DNA of 64,000 bases, from contig JAQFVV010000021.1 of the NCBI GenBank assembly GCA_028023455.1, positions 4,120,853 through 4,184,852 of the forward strand, in the 5' to 3' direction. Below are positions 45,745 through 57,421 of this stretch, piece after piece (the stretch's first letter is position 1; each line of letters opens with the position of its first letter). The DNA is from Epiperipatus broadwayi. Its lineage: Eukaryota; Onychophora; Udeonychophora; Euonychophora; Peripatidae. The position numbers were made by a program, and so were the translations under genes. The notes below the pieces were generated by a model. It saw only the letters and a list, made by a program, of their open reading frames with translations, had not been told where the DNA came from and did not search any database.

Positions 45745-46270
45745 TTTATTTATTTTGGCTTTGGAAGAAGTGATAGAATTTGGTCAGCGATGTGATGTGA
45801 TATGGTCTCTTCTTTATCGAAGTCAGGAATCTCTCAGCCACTATGGCTACAGAAACCTGTTAACCACCTCCTCTTTCCATTCTCCACTTGTAAGATTTCC
45901 CCATATTCTTCTTTGCCTGCTCCATCAAATTTTCATAACATCATCTTTGTCCATTCTATGGGCCTTTATATCCTCTTATCTCTTTCCAAATCCAGCATAA
46001 AAACCAAGAACCCACTAATTTTGTTTATATTTATTCTCCTACAATGTCATTATTTGAACCCTTTCTGCTTGTAAGCATTTACATTCAATTATCAGATGCC
46101 TAATATTTTCCATGCCTTTTTTTTACATAATTTGAAGAATAAATCACCCACATTTCTCCATTTCTATGTTATTCCCTTGTTGCTAACAATCCTGTTCAAC
46201 CTTTAAACAGTAAACTACTTTTCTTGCTATTATCCAGGTAGACATCACATCAATCTAATCTCTCATATGA
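45745..46270 (-). pseudogene. LINE-A, second 3' end copy (minus strand)
   Basis: Reversed relative of 12628-13465. Minus strand 46110-46051 reads NIRHLIIECKCLQAERV, the same C-terminal block with three substitutions. The 3' tail ends with a CATATCACATCACATCGC repeat and TTCGATAAAGAAGAGACC. The 5' side starts only within the last third of the element. Plus-strand frames at 45755-46074 are shadows. Confidence 0.7.
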
Positions 46271-47489
46271 TTGGACCATTACATATCTATATATATTAAT
46301 AAGAGAGGAATGGGATGATCATATTCTATGATTATCTATTTTCAAGGCAATATGTAATATTTTTAATTATTTTACATTGATGCTTTCCTATTTATAGATT
46401 CATATACATCAGTTATTATTATAATCCTCTGTGCATGCTTAAAAGAAAAATAAAATAGTCTGGAAATTTAAAGAAAAATGACTAAGGTAAATATATTTCT
46501 TAAACAATGTAAGTTTTATTATGTAATATTTTTATTTATTGTAATATATTTCAATTGTTAAATAATTTGTTTTAAAAAGTTTAAAGATAATGTAATAATT
46601 AATTAATTATACTTCCTGTCTAGACACTATTTCCAAAAAGCTCTAAAATTATTTAAATTAGATCTATTTTTAGCAATTTTCTTATGGGTATTAAAATATT
46701 TGTGTCCTTGTGATTAGTAGGTCAATTGGGATTCAGCTTAGTATTAATTACATTAATCAAAATTGATCACATGACTTGCATTATATAATGGTAAATGTGA
46801 AGAATGTCAGACACCTATCTACTGTAACAGTCAAAACATATCTATCTCACTAAAACACTGCAGAATTTAAACCCGGGACATAGAACTCAACACTAGAAGT
46901 GTTCCCTCCCAGAAATCCCAAGTTCAAATCCAAAGTCCAAATTCCACAATGCCCTCTATGTGATAACACATTTGATGCTACTAATAGTATAGTTTCATGC
47001 CAGTGCCGGTGATCAGGGAGAAACAAAAGACTCTAAATCTAAAATAGCCCTAGGTTCATTTAACAGTAACTTATAGATGTGCCAAAGATAAGTTTAATGT
47101 GCTATGTAATTTAGATTGCACCCTGAATAAATAAAGAAAAGAAATAAATTTACAAATAAGATTTTAATAATTTGATAAAAAAATAGTTTAGCAATATAAA
47201 TTGGATAGTGATATACAATAAATAACAAGATGGCTGATACCTCATATTTGGGTTCGTTTAGATAACGTGTCTAAAATATAGTGACATGGTAGGCATATGC
47301 GAGTCACATAAAGTCTAACAGAGTTTGAAATATTCTAAAATATTTATAATTGGAAACTTAAATGGAGAGCGAGAGTCACTCGCGAAGTGATTAACTAGAT
47401 TATAAGATCGAGCTATAATACTGAATGGATTTGAAATTCATTTAAATAGAATACTTTTAATAATTCATAAGGGAAATATACAGTGGTGC
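46271..47489. other. No firm feature
   Basis: Includes a moderately GC-richer stretch at 46865-47050 without recognisable motifs. Confidence 0.35.
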
Positions 47490-48780
47490 CAGCAAATATA
47501 TGCCGAGGAGGGGTGCAGTTTTTGAGTATGCAACTTTATGAAGAAAAGGTCATGGCATTAGATAGGCATTTTGCCTTTTATTTGGGACATCTCTAGCCCA
47601 CTCACAGCTCAGCCTGGCCCGCACCCAGGAGCTCAACTGTGGGGACGTATGTGAAATAATTCCCAGGTGCCATTGTAGCACTGTATGGGAATGCGGAGTA
47701 AAATAAGGGGATGGATTTAAATGATGATGATCTTTGCCAAAATTAGGATTCCAGCACCCATGCATATTACTAGTGACACAGTTTAAATTTAAAAGACTTA
47801 ATAAAATAAAGGGTAATTTATTAATGAACAGAAATAGCTCGCTCTCAACTTTCATATTTTAAATGCCAGCAGACTCTCAACAAACTTAAGATAAATAAAT
47901 ATTTATTCTAACAAAGTTATGCTATTAACAAACTTATTTTACGCAAAATACTTTAAAACATATTTGAGAGATGGGAGGGGAAATGCATGTTTGAGTTTAC
48001 AAACAGATGGCAACCACGCATTATTTAACTTCCCTATGTAATTCGATTGCCTATAGAAATTAATTAAATATTTCATTATAATACATTTAAATAAGACATT
48101 GATAAATATAATAGAAAATCAACCCAAGCACAAGTTCAGCATGCATTAGAAAACAACACTCGAGTAAATACATTTAAAGAATATACAAAATTATTAGCTA
48201 TATAGCTTGGAGATTTCCGAGATCTCGGGTTGATTTTAATTACCTTGTTCTTTCAAATTTTTCCGTGAGCAATTCCAAATTGTAACAAAGTTCTTTAGTA
48301 AAGTTTAGGATTCTTCTTGGTTCATTGTTCCGCAGCAACAGTTAGTAGATTTCAGGAGCAGCATTTCTTTGAGCTGGTTCAGTTGGGATTGATGATATGG
48401 TGACAGGACATCGGATTTTGAATGACGGATGGCCAAGGCATGGTCCTGAGGAAACCAACCTATGCCCTTACTTGAATTCTGAGGTTAAACGATTTTAAAA
48501 TGGATTTACTGTCAAAGCAAGCCGGTCGGTCCAAAGAAGTGAATAAACAAGCAATCGGAAAATAGTTTCAAAATTTACAGAAAATATAACTTCTGCTGTC
48601 ACAATCAGGTAGGTTAATTAATAACTCTCTCTAATAATTTAATACAATCAATCAGCCCTATTTATAAGCTCTCTGATTACCATCTAACCCTGCGGTGATA
48701 AAATCCGTTCGTTAGGTTATTAATACATTTGAAAACACAGACAGCATTTTCTAATTAAAATCTGTTTGTAAACACTGTTT
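47490..48780 (-). repeat. Possible old LTR relic (minus strand)
   Basis: Less AT-rich than its surroundings. On the minus strand a strong TATA box (TATAAATAGGGC, 48667-48656) is followed ~1.15 kb later by CTGGCACCACTG near 47490-47480, which could be a worn TGG-type primer-binding site after an LTR end. No second LTR and no gag or pol are seen. A promoter with a first exon is an alternative. The minus-strand frame at 47855-47550 (101 codons) has no family signal. Confidence 0.25.
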
Positions 48781-49629
48781 TAATCTTATAAAATCTACTA
48801 GTAAAACTGGTGCGAATATGTTAAAATTAGCCACTATTGTTCTTTCCTAACCCTCACTGATTTAAAGAAAATGGCATGTTTTTGAATAACATTTTATTTT
48901 ATAAAACTCTCTTTTGAATTTAATTTCCAGAATATATTTATCAGTGATATTATTTTATTAAATGCAAATAATTATAGCAAAATAACATCACAAAATAAAC
49001 AGATTCAAAAACAACAAATTTTAAATAAATATTTTGATAAATTTTAAATATTATCGCAGTATGTCGTGTAGATGAGAATATGTGACCTACTTTACTGTAT
49101 AAGCATATACGTAATATATACTCGACAGTTTGAAAATAAAACCATTTAAAAACAATTTTAATTGTTATAAACCCCAGGCACCCCATTATACATATAAATT
49201 TTAGGCAGGATTTCGGTAAATATACCCAGTACACACACAATACGATAATATTAGTGATTTTAAATAAGGCATGAGGGTAGGAAACAGGAAGGCAAGGTGA
49301 AACTAAGATTGGTAGGGCATATCTTACTGTTTCACTACTTATCTGCACACCATACATCTATTCAGTTATTCATCTAACTTCATTTTTAATTTAAAAGTTT
49401 AATTATTTTTAATTAATTTTTTTTAGGTTTAAAAAATGTGTTAATAAATTAATAATTATCTAGACTAACCTATAATTGCTAAACCTCTTCAGTGCTTGAA
49501 ATTGTTTAAAAGATATTGCATTATGGGAAAGTTTATTATCAGCTTATCAAGAATAAGATTTTCTTCAGAATCTTTAAAAATAAAGCAAAATGGAAGGTAT
49601 TATACCTGCTTTATACAAACTATATTAAT
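48781..49629. other. No supported feature
   Basis: Contains a 135-codon minus-strand frame (49357-48950) of hydrophobic, low-complexity make-up with no homology signal; I do not call it a gene. Confidence 0.4.
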
Positions 49630-49639
49630 TTCACTTATT

Positions 49640-49770
49640 ATGCTTTATACGATTTGAAATACAGGCATTCTTACACCTGGAACTTAAATTATAAATATAG
49701 GGGATTTGAACTCAGACTTTCAAGCAACACTTCAACTATCCACACTATCTCATACTACTGATACACATGA
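49640..49770 (-). repeat. Family C-type tRNA-like fragment
   Basis: Minus strand: GTGTATCAGTAGTATGAGAT, AGTGTGGATAGTTGAAGTG, CTTGAAAGTCTGAGTTC, AAATCCCC: an A-box-like part and a good B-box with an anticodon arm between. It shows the tRNA origin of the segment that lies downstream of the ribozyme in family C. Confidence 0.6.
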
Positions 49771-50508
49771 CCACACAGTCATTGTTTAAGAAAAATAGTT
49801 ACTAGGATATTAGAAAAGATTAAAATTATTTCACTCTCATCCTAAGGATATTCTATTTATTCTTATTAGAAACCGTATGCAATTTCTACAATTAAAGGTA
49901 ACTAAATATTTTATCATATCTCAAATATTTCTCTTCTGGTGTAATTTCATTTTACATGAAAGAGAAACTTTACTTGGAATTGAAGAACTATCAAATGATA
50001 GGATAATTATATGAATACTACATTAAAAAATTACCATAACTACTGCCAAGAAAATATTTAGATAATTACAAACTTTTATTGTATATTTTCTATATTCAAA
50101 AAACTTACTTAACTAATATATGAATAAAATAAATGCTTTTCTTATTAGAACTATATTGAAATGGAAAAATATAACTTCATGAAAATTAGTCAGTTCACTT
50201 TTAGCAAAAGCATTTTAATTTGCTTGGTATGGCTGATTATTGAAAAATGTTATATTTTAAAAAATATATAATTCCATTTATTAATTATTAATATTATCAG
50301 TTATTTATCTCCTTCTTTGATAAATAGTGACAATGTTGTAAATGATTTTATGTGCACATTAGAATTTAAAGAATGAAACATATTTCTCAATATTTGTGAG
50401 TAGAGAGTATTAAATGCGTTTGTTTCTCAAGAATTAATTACATTATTTACCATCATGTTTAATACATGCTCCAGAAATATGAATTCCAGTACTTGCTCTT
50501 TTTCTTAT
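49771..50508. other. No supported feature
   Basis: AT-rich spacer. Confidence 0.4.
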
Positions 50509-50919
50509 TATAATTTATTTCATCACATGATCACCATTTTTTGTGGTTATTCATAACTGTTATTAAAACAGACAAAACTTTCCATACAGTAGTGCCACTA
50601 CTATATAAGCTAATGAGCTTGGATTGAAAATATTATTGTGTTTTCAATTTTATTTTCATAGTTTTGTAGTTAAGTAGAGATAAAATATGGCTGCTGGAGG
50701 GTAGCATTAAATCCTAAGATCTTGGTGCAGTGCTCTCAGATCAAAGGCTTCTCACTGATGAAGGCCACAAGCCAGAAACTAGTCTTAGGATATTGGGTGA
50801 GTAGGCACTAGATAGGAATTTTATGCATAAGCCATCTTGCATCCATTGATTACTCTGGCTTGCACTGAGTGGCACTACTGTATGGAGAGTTTTGCCTGTT
50901 TTAATATAATTTATTTCAT
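50509..50919 (+). mobile_element. Family B element with 15 bp target-site duplication
   Basis: Element body 50524-50904, flanked by TATAATTTATTTCAT at 50509-50523 and 50905-50919. Starts CACATGATCACCATTTTTTG and ends GAGAGTTTTGCCTGTTTTAA. Most of the left arm is deleted; the right arm carries the best-kept family B ribozyme. The end at TTTTAA is shared with the copy at 54702-54823. Confidence 0.82.
50749..50790 (+). ncRNA. Hammerhead ribozyme motif (family B, best copy)
   Basis: CTGATGA at 50755-50761, A-GGC-CACAA-GCC-A (3 bp stem II), GAAACTAGTC at 50775-50784. Stem I CTTCTCA/TTAGGA pairs with one mismatch and one wobble. Core and NUH triplet intact. Confidence 0.75.
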
Positions 50920-52759
50920 GAAGTATTGCTTTTCATAATAATAATTATGAATAAATTATAAAATGTGTCTTTTCTTAAAATTCGTTCTTAAAGTTTACAG
51001 TGCTCTATCTTCCAGAATTTTACTTTTCATTATTTATTCATGAACTATGGAATGTGTTTTGAAAAATTATTACTCTTCATATAATTATTTGTGAATAAAT
51101 GAAAAGTATTTCAGGATGAATCATTATTCTTGTTGTTATAATTACACAAAATGTATACTGGCGATCATGTGATGTTTAATACTGGTTCTTCATAATAATT
51201 TATCATAAACAATATACATATGCAAAATAAATATTCAGTCATTTACATGTAGAAAGATATAGTTAATGTTATCATATTTGTTATAATAATTATAAATTCT
51301 GAATGGCTATATTTATTCCTGTCTGTGTCTTCAAATATTGTTGCCTTTTTCTATTTTGTAAGCTACTGTATGCATGTGCAAATTTAATAGCTATTTAATA
51401 ATATCCTGGGAAATCTGCAAGATATTCCAGAAGTCTTTTTTTTTTAGTGACTATGTCCAGAACTAGAATAGGAATATCAAGACAAAGGACTTTATTTTAT
51501 TTTGGTAATGGGTATATTTATTAATTGTAAATATATATATATTTTTTGCATTTAAAGTATGTATTTTATTGTATGCATTTTTGATTTAATGTTATGGGCT
51601 ATGTAATAGGTCTTTATACTAGGTTCTTAAAATATTTTAAGAATATTAATATGTTCACTGCTTATCCTTGTCGGTTATTGAAGTTATTTTTATGGGTGTG
51701 TTTTTAAATGCTTGAAGAGAACAGAAGCTGGTGTATATTTTTATTATTATTTAATTATAATGCCACAATTTTATATTTATAATTGGATATATTTAGCTTT
51801 ATTTATTATTTTTATTGCTTTTACTTATCATTGTGGTTAGTCTCACTCTTATATTTCGTCATACATTATTAATGAATTTATTGTTTATTTCATGATATTT
51901 TAGCATCAAATACAATAATAAAATAAAAGTCGGGGTTTTATATAGCTATAATAAGCTTCATGTACATAGGATAGCTCTTCTATATATACTGCTTAGAGAG
52001 AAATGCATCAAAACAAATACAAACATTAAATGAAAAGAGTTCTTATATTCTGCTTTAATAAATAAGATATCAGAAAGAGAGTGTTCTAATACTTTCTCTT
52101 TAAAAACAACAACTCTTGAAATCTTACACAGCTCATTACATGAAACATGTTAGGTTACTTTCAATACTCTACACTTAACACATCTAAAATTAAATAAATC
52201 CTATAATCATGATTATGCTTCTATATAATCAGACCTGAGATCTAATTCATTCTTAAAATAATTTTTATCTTAAGCATAATAATTCTTTCTTAAAATAATT
52301 TTATAAACAAATCTCATGGTTCTTTTAATAACAAATTATTCAATAATCAATAGACTTCTTTTTATTTCTGAAAATCAATCAAGAATGTGATCCCACTGAC
52401 AAATAATAGCAATAAGATATGATTTTACCTTTAAAATAATGTCTTAGAAAATAAAATAATTATTAAATTTAGAATTAAACGTAATAACTCTTATTAAAAA
52501 TAATTTTAATGCATTACGATAACATTCATGACATTATAAGTAGGAAAGAGATTTTGTTGCTCCTAAATATCATACTACTAGGTTTGCCTGACTCTTATAT
52601 GTATTTATGTGTTGACAGTGTGCTTAATAAGAATTAATGTTTATAACTTTAAATTGATTCAAAATATTTCTAATTATAAGATATAAATATTAACTCACAG
52701 TGAATCAAAAGATTTCGCAAATGTTGATTTCTAAATGAGTTACTGGACTTAATCAGTGG
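50920..52759. other. No supported feature
   Basis: AT-rich; no long frame, array or palindrome noted. Confidence 0.45.
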
Positions 52760-52950
52760 AGTATTTACTAGCTTCACACTCTCAAATCAAAATGCTTTAG
52801 CTTGCCTATATAATTAGAAAGTAGGTTAAAGATAAGAAGCTGCTCTTATCTTTATAAAGTCGTAATCTTGTGTTAAGATTTATAGAGGTCGCTCTCGTCG
52901 TAAAATTAAGCACTCAAAAAGTGCATAATTTAAAGTTAAAGCCTTATATG
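52760..52950. repeat. Half-copy of the 42700-43505 foldback
   Basis: Shares AATCAAAATGCTTTAGCTTG, CCTATATAA, TAGGTTAAAGATAAGA and ATCTTTATAAAGTCGTAATC with one arm of that element; no mirrored arm. Confidence 0.55.
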
Positions 52951-53329
52951 TACTTGTAATCTTCTACCAAAATAAAAATAAAGTAATCTTATTATCTTAA
53001 TTCAAGATGAATAAAGTAAAGTGAGTTTATAGTATTAATCAAGAATAAATAAAGCGATCTTATAATAAGTAAATAAAATGATATCATTTTAATTTAAAAT
53101 AAATTAAAAAATCCTCTCCCTAGATGTTAACATCAGTAATATAATTTTAATAAAGTGACTTATATATCATATTTTCCTGTACTCTCAATGCATAAAAATA
53201 AATATGTGTGTGGTTTAGTTAAATTTCTGGGAATACAGACGATGATGATAAAGATAAAGAATCATATTTTAATAATTAAAATAATATTTATTGACATTTA
53301 TGTGAAAAAGCAAGCATTAAGTTATTTTA
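52951..53329. other. No supported feature
   Basis: AT-rich spacer; the plus-strand frame at 53155-53472 runs into the palindrome and is not credible. Confidence 0.4.
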
Positions 53330-54000
53330 ATAAAATAATTATAATAGTAATGGGAAACTATTCAGGTAAGTTTAAAATTTTCATAAAAAAAATATCTAAG
53401 AATTGCGACCAAGTCGGTCATAATTATAGAACTATAATAAAATATATAAATAAAAATTATAACATACATTAAAATTAAATATGCCATTTACAAGATAATG
53501 GAATGCATGAATTTGTCATGTTTATTGCATTAATATTATTCGCCATAAACAAAGCCTCTTTATATTTTATTTTTTAATCATTACGTTCAGTACAAATAAG
53601 ATCAAGATGAATAGGATCAAAATTATGTCCAGATTTAATTTCATGTTCCAAAAATATTAAATCTATATTTTTTAAACATGAAATTAAATCTGGACATAAT
53701 TTTGATCCTACTAATATTGATGTTGTACTGAATGTAATTATCGGAAAAAATATATATTAAGAGGCATGCTTTATAGTAAATAATATCAATGCAATAAATA
53801 AATAAGAATCATGCATTACATTATGACATAAATGGCATATTTAATTTTAATGTATATTATTATATTTATTTATATATTTTATTGTAGTTCTATGATTGTG
53901 ACCGACCTGGTCGAAAGCAATGCTTAGATATTATCTTTATTAAAATGTTAAACTTTCCTGAATAGTTTTCCATTACTAATATTATTATATTACAAATTAA
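53330..54000. mobile_element. Family E-related long foldback, ~310 bp arms
   Basis: AGTAATGGGAAACTATTCAG and the GCGACCAAGTCGGTC block on the left are mirrored by GACCGACCTGGTCG and TTTTCCATTACTA on the right. The tip (AAATTAAATCTGGACATAAT around 53640-53700) has a very short loop. Shares the AAAATTATGtCCAGATT and GAGGCATG blocks with 23851-24686. Confidence 0.8.
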
Positions 54001-54029
54001 GAAAAGAAAATATTTTATTAAATTATTTT

Positions 54030-54409
54030 TAATATATAGGGTATATGAGCATAGACTTTCACATGACCCATCACTCTCCACTCTATCTCATAACACTGAT
54101 ACACTGGAACACATGTATGTCAAAAAGATAAATAATAACCAATATACGTATTTCATGCTAAACCAGCAATCATCAGTTGGTCCAGATTATCATCTCTACA
54201 CATATATGCAATAAGTGCTCAGATATATATTAAGATAGCCAATCTTCATACTTTAATGCACAAGCTTCAATCCACTCCACACTCCAATTCTTCAACCATC
54301 CATTCAATTGAAAATCTGATGATGGAACTATCAAGGGCCATCATGAGGCTGAGATTCTCATCACACCCATGTTGATCTAAAGTCAATCTGATCTCTCATG
54401 TACAGGACA
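54030..54409 (-). mobile_element. Family C hammerhead element, copy 3
   Basis: Collinear with 31822-32211 over its whole length, roughly 90% identical by eye. It starts immediately after the foldback at 53330-54000. Confidence 0.8.
54138..54181 (-). ncRNA. Hammerhead ribozyme motif, full core (family C)
   Basis: Identical in all 44 positions to the motif at 31931-31974, although the flanking element has diverged. Stem I, core, stem II, stem III and cleavage nucleotide as described there. Confidence 0.8.
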
Positions 54410-54688
54410 TTTATAAACTTTATAAATTACAAAAATTCTCCAAAAGAAGAATAAAAAAATATGAGTTACAATTTAAAATATAGAAAAAATTACCAATAAG
54501 TTAAAAATTTTAATAAGACTTCCTATGGGTTTAGTCAAATCTTTACTTTTAATAAACTCAATCGCTATTATATAGTGCCTACATAAAATGTATTCAGTAA
54601 CACTAAATAAAATTAAAATGTTACCGTCCTTCAATAGTGATGAATGCCGAAAAAGTTGTATAAAATTTTATATAGCCACATAAACAAT

Positions 54689-54836
54689 TATAAATTTAAT
54701 ATCACATGATATTGGATGAGTAGGCACTAGATAGGGATTTTATGCACAAACCTTCTGGAATCCATTGATTTCTCTGGTTGGCACAGGGTGGCACTACTGT
54801 ATGGAGAGTTTTGCCTTGTTTAATATAAATTTAATA
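54689..54836 (+). mobile_element. Family B 122 bp mini-copy with 13 bp target-site duplication
   Basis: Body 54702-54823: a few bases of the CACATGAT start joined directly to GATATTGGATGAGTAGG just after the ribozyme, then the right end to GAGAGTTTTGCCTTGTTTAA. Flanks TATAAATTTAATA at 54689-54701 and 54824-54836. A natural internal deletion that removes both arms and the ribozyme. Confidence 0.8.
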
Positions 54837-56349
54837 ACCAAAATATTTTATCAGGTTTTAATACATTTGGATATGCTAGCTAGACACATCAAAACCAACA
54901 CATCAAAAGCCACTGATTTATCAAAAGTGTTACTAAAACATTATTAGCATCATACATCACCTTCAAACATATCAAAAATGCCTGGATAAAGACATGGTCA
55001 TACATTACAAATGACTTTACATAAGTATATCACCCAGATACAATCAAGGGATTGAAAAAGCAAAGGGAAAATAGGATGGTAGCATAAACTCACACAAGCA
55101 CCTATACAAGAGGGCAGCAAAGCATCAGGACTTTGTCCCTAGTCATAAAATATGAAAACAAACCATTAAAAAGAGAGGGAATTGCCTAAATGTAGCATTA
55201 TATGCTTATTATCACAAAAATTTAATAAAACTTACTGGGATAGTACAACAATCTATGAAATAGGGATAACACAATTATCTCCTATTCTAATGACAAATAA
55301 ATGATATGTAAAATCAATACAAGCATATATAGCAAAAATATCTAAACATTTAACATTGTAGCAAAACAATTTAATAATAAATTATACATCAGCTTCATAA
55401 ACCCTGTTAAGCATTTATTTATGTTTTAAATAACCCCCAAAAGGGGTAAATAATACCCTCAAAAATATTGGGTATAGATAAATATTCTGAGAACTTAACA
55501 TGAAAATATATCTTAAACTTATATATAAAAAAATACAGAGAAACATAATACGAATACAATCCTATATAAAATAAATATTAGAACTAAATATTTTGTACTC
55601 ATTTGCCCAAATAAAGAGTCCTTAAATCTTGATGTGCGTAACATTATACAAGATAAAGTCATATAAAAGTCTTTGGACACACAGAAGTGTTTACAAGGTA
55701 GCTGGGCAACATTGTAGATTTAAATAATAATTAAAATAAGAGATGAGCAGAAATTTAACATACTGACACAAACAAAATAGTCATTCTAAATGATTAATGT
55801 AGATTAAATAAATAGTAAACGAATTAGTATAAATATTGCATATATTTTAAATGGTACATTGAATCGTAATAAAGCAATAAGCATAGTAAATTTTGAATAA
55901 CACTTTAAACAGGTGAGATTAATATTTTTTTCGAAGTGCATAATTAATTTCCGAATGAGTGTAAATGAAGAATAAATATTTTAAATAGAGCATGGCGATA
56001 AGCTTTAAAATCAATATTTCTGATGAGAAAAACATATAATAATTTGGAGCAAACACATTGTAGATAGGTTATTGAAAAGCTATAATATACTTTAATTAAA
56101 AATACAAAATCATCCTTTTTGTAAGTCATATATGTGCTAAAATATGAAGCATGTTCAAGGAGTTAATGATATATCATCTTTATCTTTTCTTAATAATAAA
56201 ACATTTTTAAACCTTAGAGATTATAAAGTCTTTACTGTCTAAAGCATAACTTTAAATAAATATTGAATGCAGTAAATATATTGTATTATCTTTTAAGATA
56301 GCTAGAAAAAATACTAAATAGCATAATAAAGTTCACTTGAGCATAGCAA
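54837..56349. other. No supported feature
   Basis: AT-rich; frames are short and of low complexity. Confidence 0.45.
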
Positions 56350-56683
56350 CATGGGTGTGACAAGAATCTCGGCCTTAGGGTGGCCTTTGAGCATTCCATC
56401 ATCAGATTTTCAATTGGATGGATGGTTGAAGAGTTGGAGTGTGGAGTAGATTGAAGCCTGTCCATTAAAGTATGAAGATTGGCTATCTTAATATATATCT
56501 GAGCACTTATAGCATATATGTGTAGAGATGATAATCTGGACCAACTGATGATTGCTGGTTTAGCATGAAATACATATATTGGTGATTATTTATCTTTTCA
56601 ACATATATGTGTTCAAGTGTATCAGTGTTATGAAATAGTGGTGTGTCATGTGAAAGTCTGTGCTCATATACCCTATACATTAC
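56350..56683 (+). mobile_element. Family C hammerhead element, copy 4 (5'-shortened)
   Basis: Begins CATGGGTGTGACAAGAATCT and runs through the ribozyme and tRNA-like part to CCCTATACATTA. Opposite orientation to 31822 and 54030. Confidence 0.8.
56540..56583 (+). ncRNA. Hammerhead ribozyme motif (family C)
   Basis: Same as 31931-31974 except for one G-to-A change in stem III (ATACATAT), which leaves three pairs. CTGATGA at 56545-56551, GAAA at 56567-56570, perfect stem I ACCAA/TTGGT. Confidence 0.75.
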
Positions 56684-57035
56684 ATATCCTAAGATAAAGC
56701 AAATATTCTCTATTATCATTCATCTGCAGGCATCTTTTATAATGATTGCACAAATAATATCTTTTTCATTAATAAAATATTTTGTAGCAAATAATTTATA
56801 ATACTTTAAAAACATAGCATGCATCAAATTTAATAAATGAATAAAAAAAACAAATATTTCATTCCTTTAAAATAATTCTAATGCAATAATAATTTTAAAA
56901 TGAGCACTCCTAAAGATACATAGATAAATAATTTATTTATGACTATCAATAAACATTCATGCATTAATAAATAATATGATAAAAAAATCAAGTCAGATGT
57001 CACATGACCTAATTTTAATAAAGCTTGTATTTAGA
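56684..57035. other. No supported feature
   Basis: AT-rich spacer. Confidence 0.4.
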
Positions 57036-57092
57036 AATGTTATATATAGAGTTTGCAAAACAAACTCTTAACAAGCTTTCAGAATATTCTCA

Positions 57093-57132
57093 ACCCCAGA
57101 CCGGTTTCTGCATCTAGCATCATTAGTGAGGT
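57093..57132 (-). ncRNA. Hammerhead motif, family D left arm
   Basis: Minus strand: ACCTCA, CTAATGA (G5 changed to A), TGC-TAGAT-GCA stem II, GAAA, ACCGGT self-complementary stem III, C, TGGGGT. Stem I has six pairs including one G-T. Only G5 departs from the consensus. Confidence 0.65.
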
Positions 57133-57323
57133 GCTAGGATATTCATTAGATTAAAAATACTAGGATTAGCCCAGCACTTTATCTAATGTATAACTATTGA
57201 GTTAGATAGCTGGATTTTTAGACATATGGATGTCTGAAAGTTTCAGATTTTCTTTTCAATAGTTATACATTAGATAAAGTGCTGGGCTAGTCCTAGTATT
57301 TTTAATCTAATGAATATCATGGC

Positions 57324-57363
57324 ACCTCACTGATGACACAAGATGCAGACACCGGTCTGGGGT
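57324..57363 (+). ncRNA. Hammerhead motif, family D right arm
   Basis: CTGATGA at 57330-57336 is intact; the second box is GACA in place of GAAA (57348-57351). Stem III ACCGGT, cleavage C at 57357 and stem I as in the left arm. Combining the arms gives a consensus that satisfies every invariant position. Confidence 0.65.
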
Positions 57364-57421
57364 TGAGGATATTCTGAAAGCTTGTTAAGAGTTTGTTTTG
57401 CGAACTCTATATATAACATTA

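Larger units (their letters stand above)
57036..57421. mobile_element. Family D foldback with a hammerhead motif in each arm
   Basis: Arms of ~150 bp (AATGTTATATATAGAGTTTG ... and complement), loop ~70 bp. Both arms hold a ribozyme motif pointing away from the centre, and each has a different core change. The sequence is unrelated to family B outside the motif. Confidence 0.8.

Noticed and set aside
45755-46074. Two overlapping plus-strand frames
   Set aside because: Shadows of the LINE-A remnant on the minus strand.
48950-49357. 135-codon minus-strand open frame
   Set aside because: Hydrophobic, low-complexity composition driven by AT-richness, no domain signal, no conserved neighbour.
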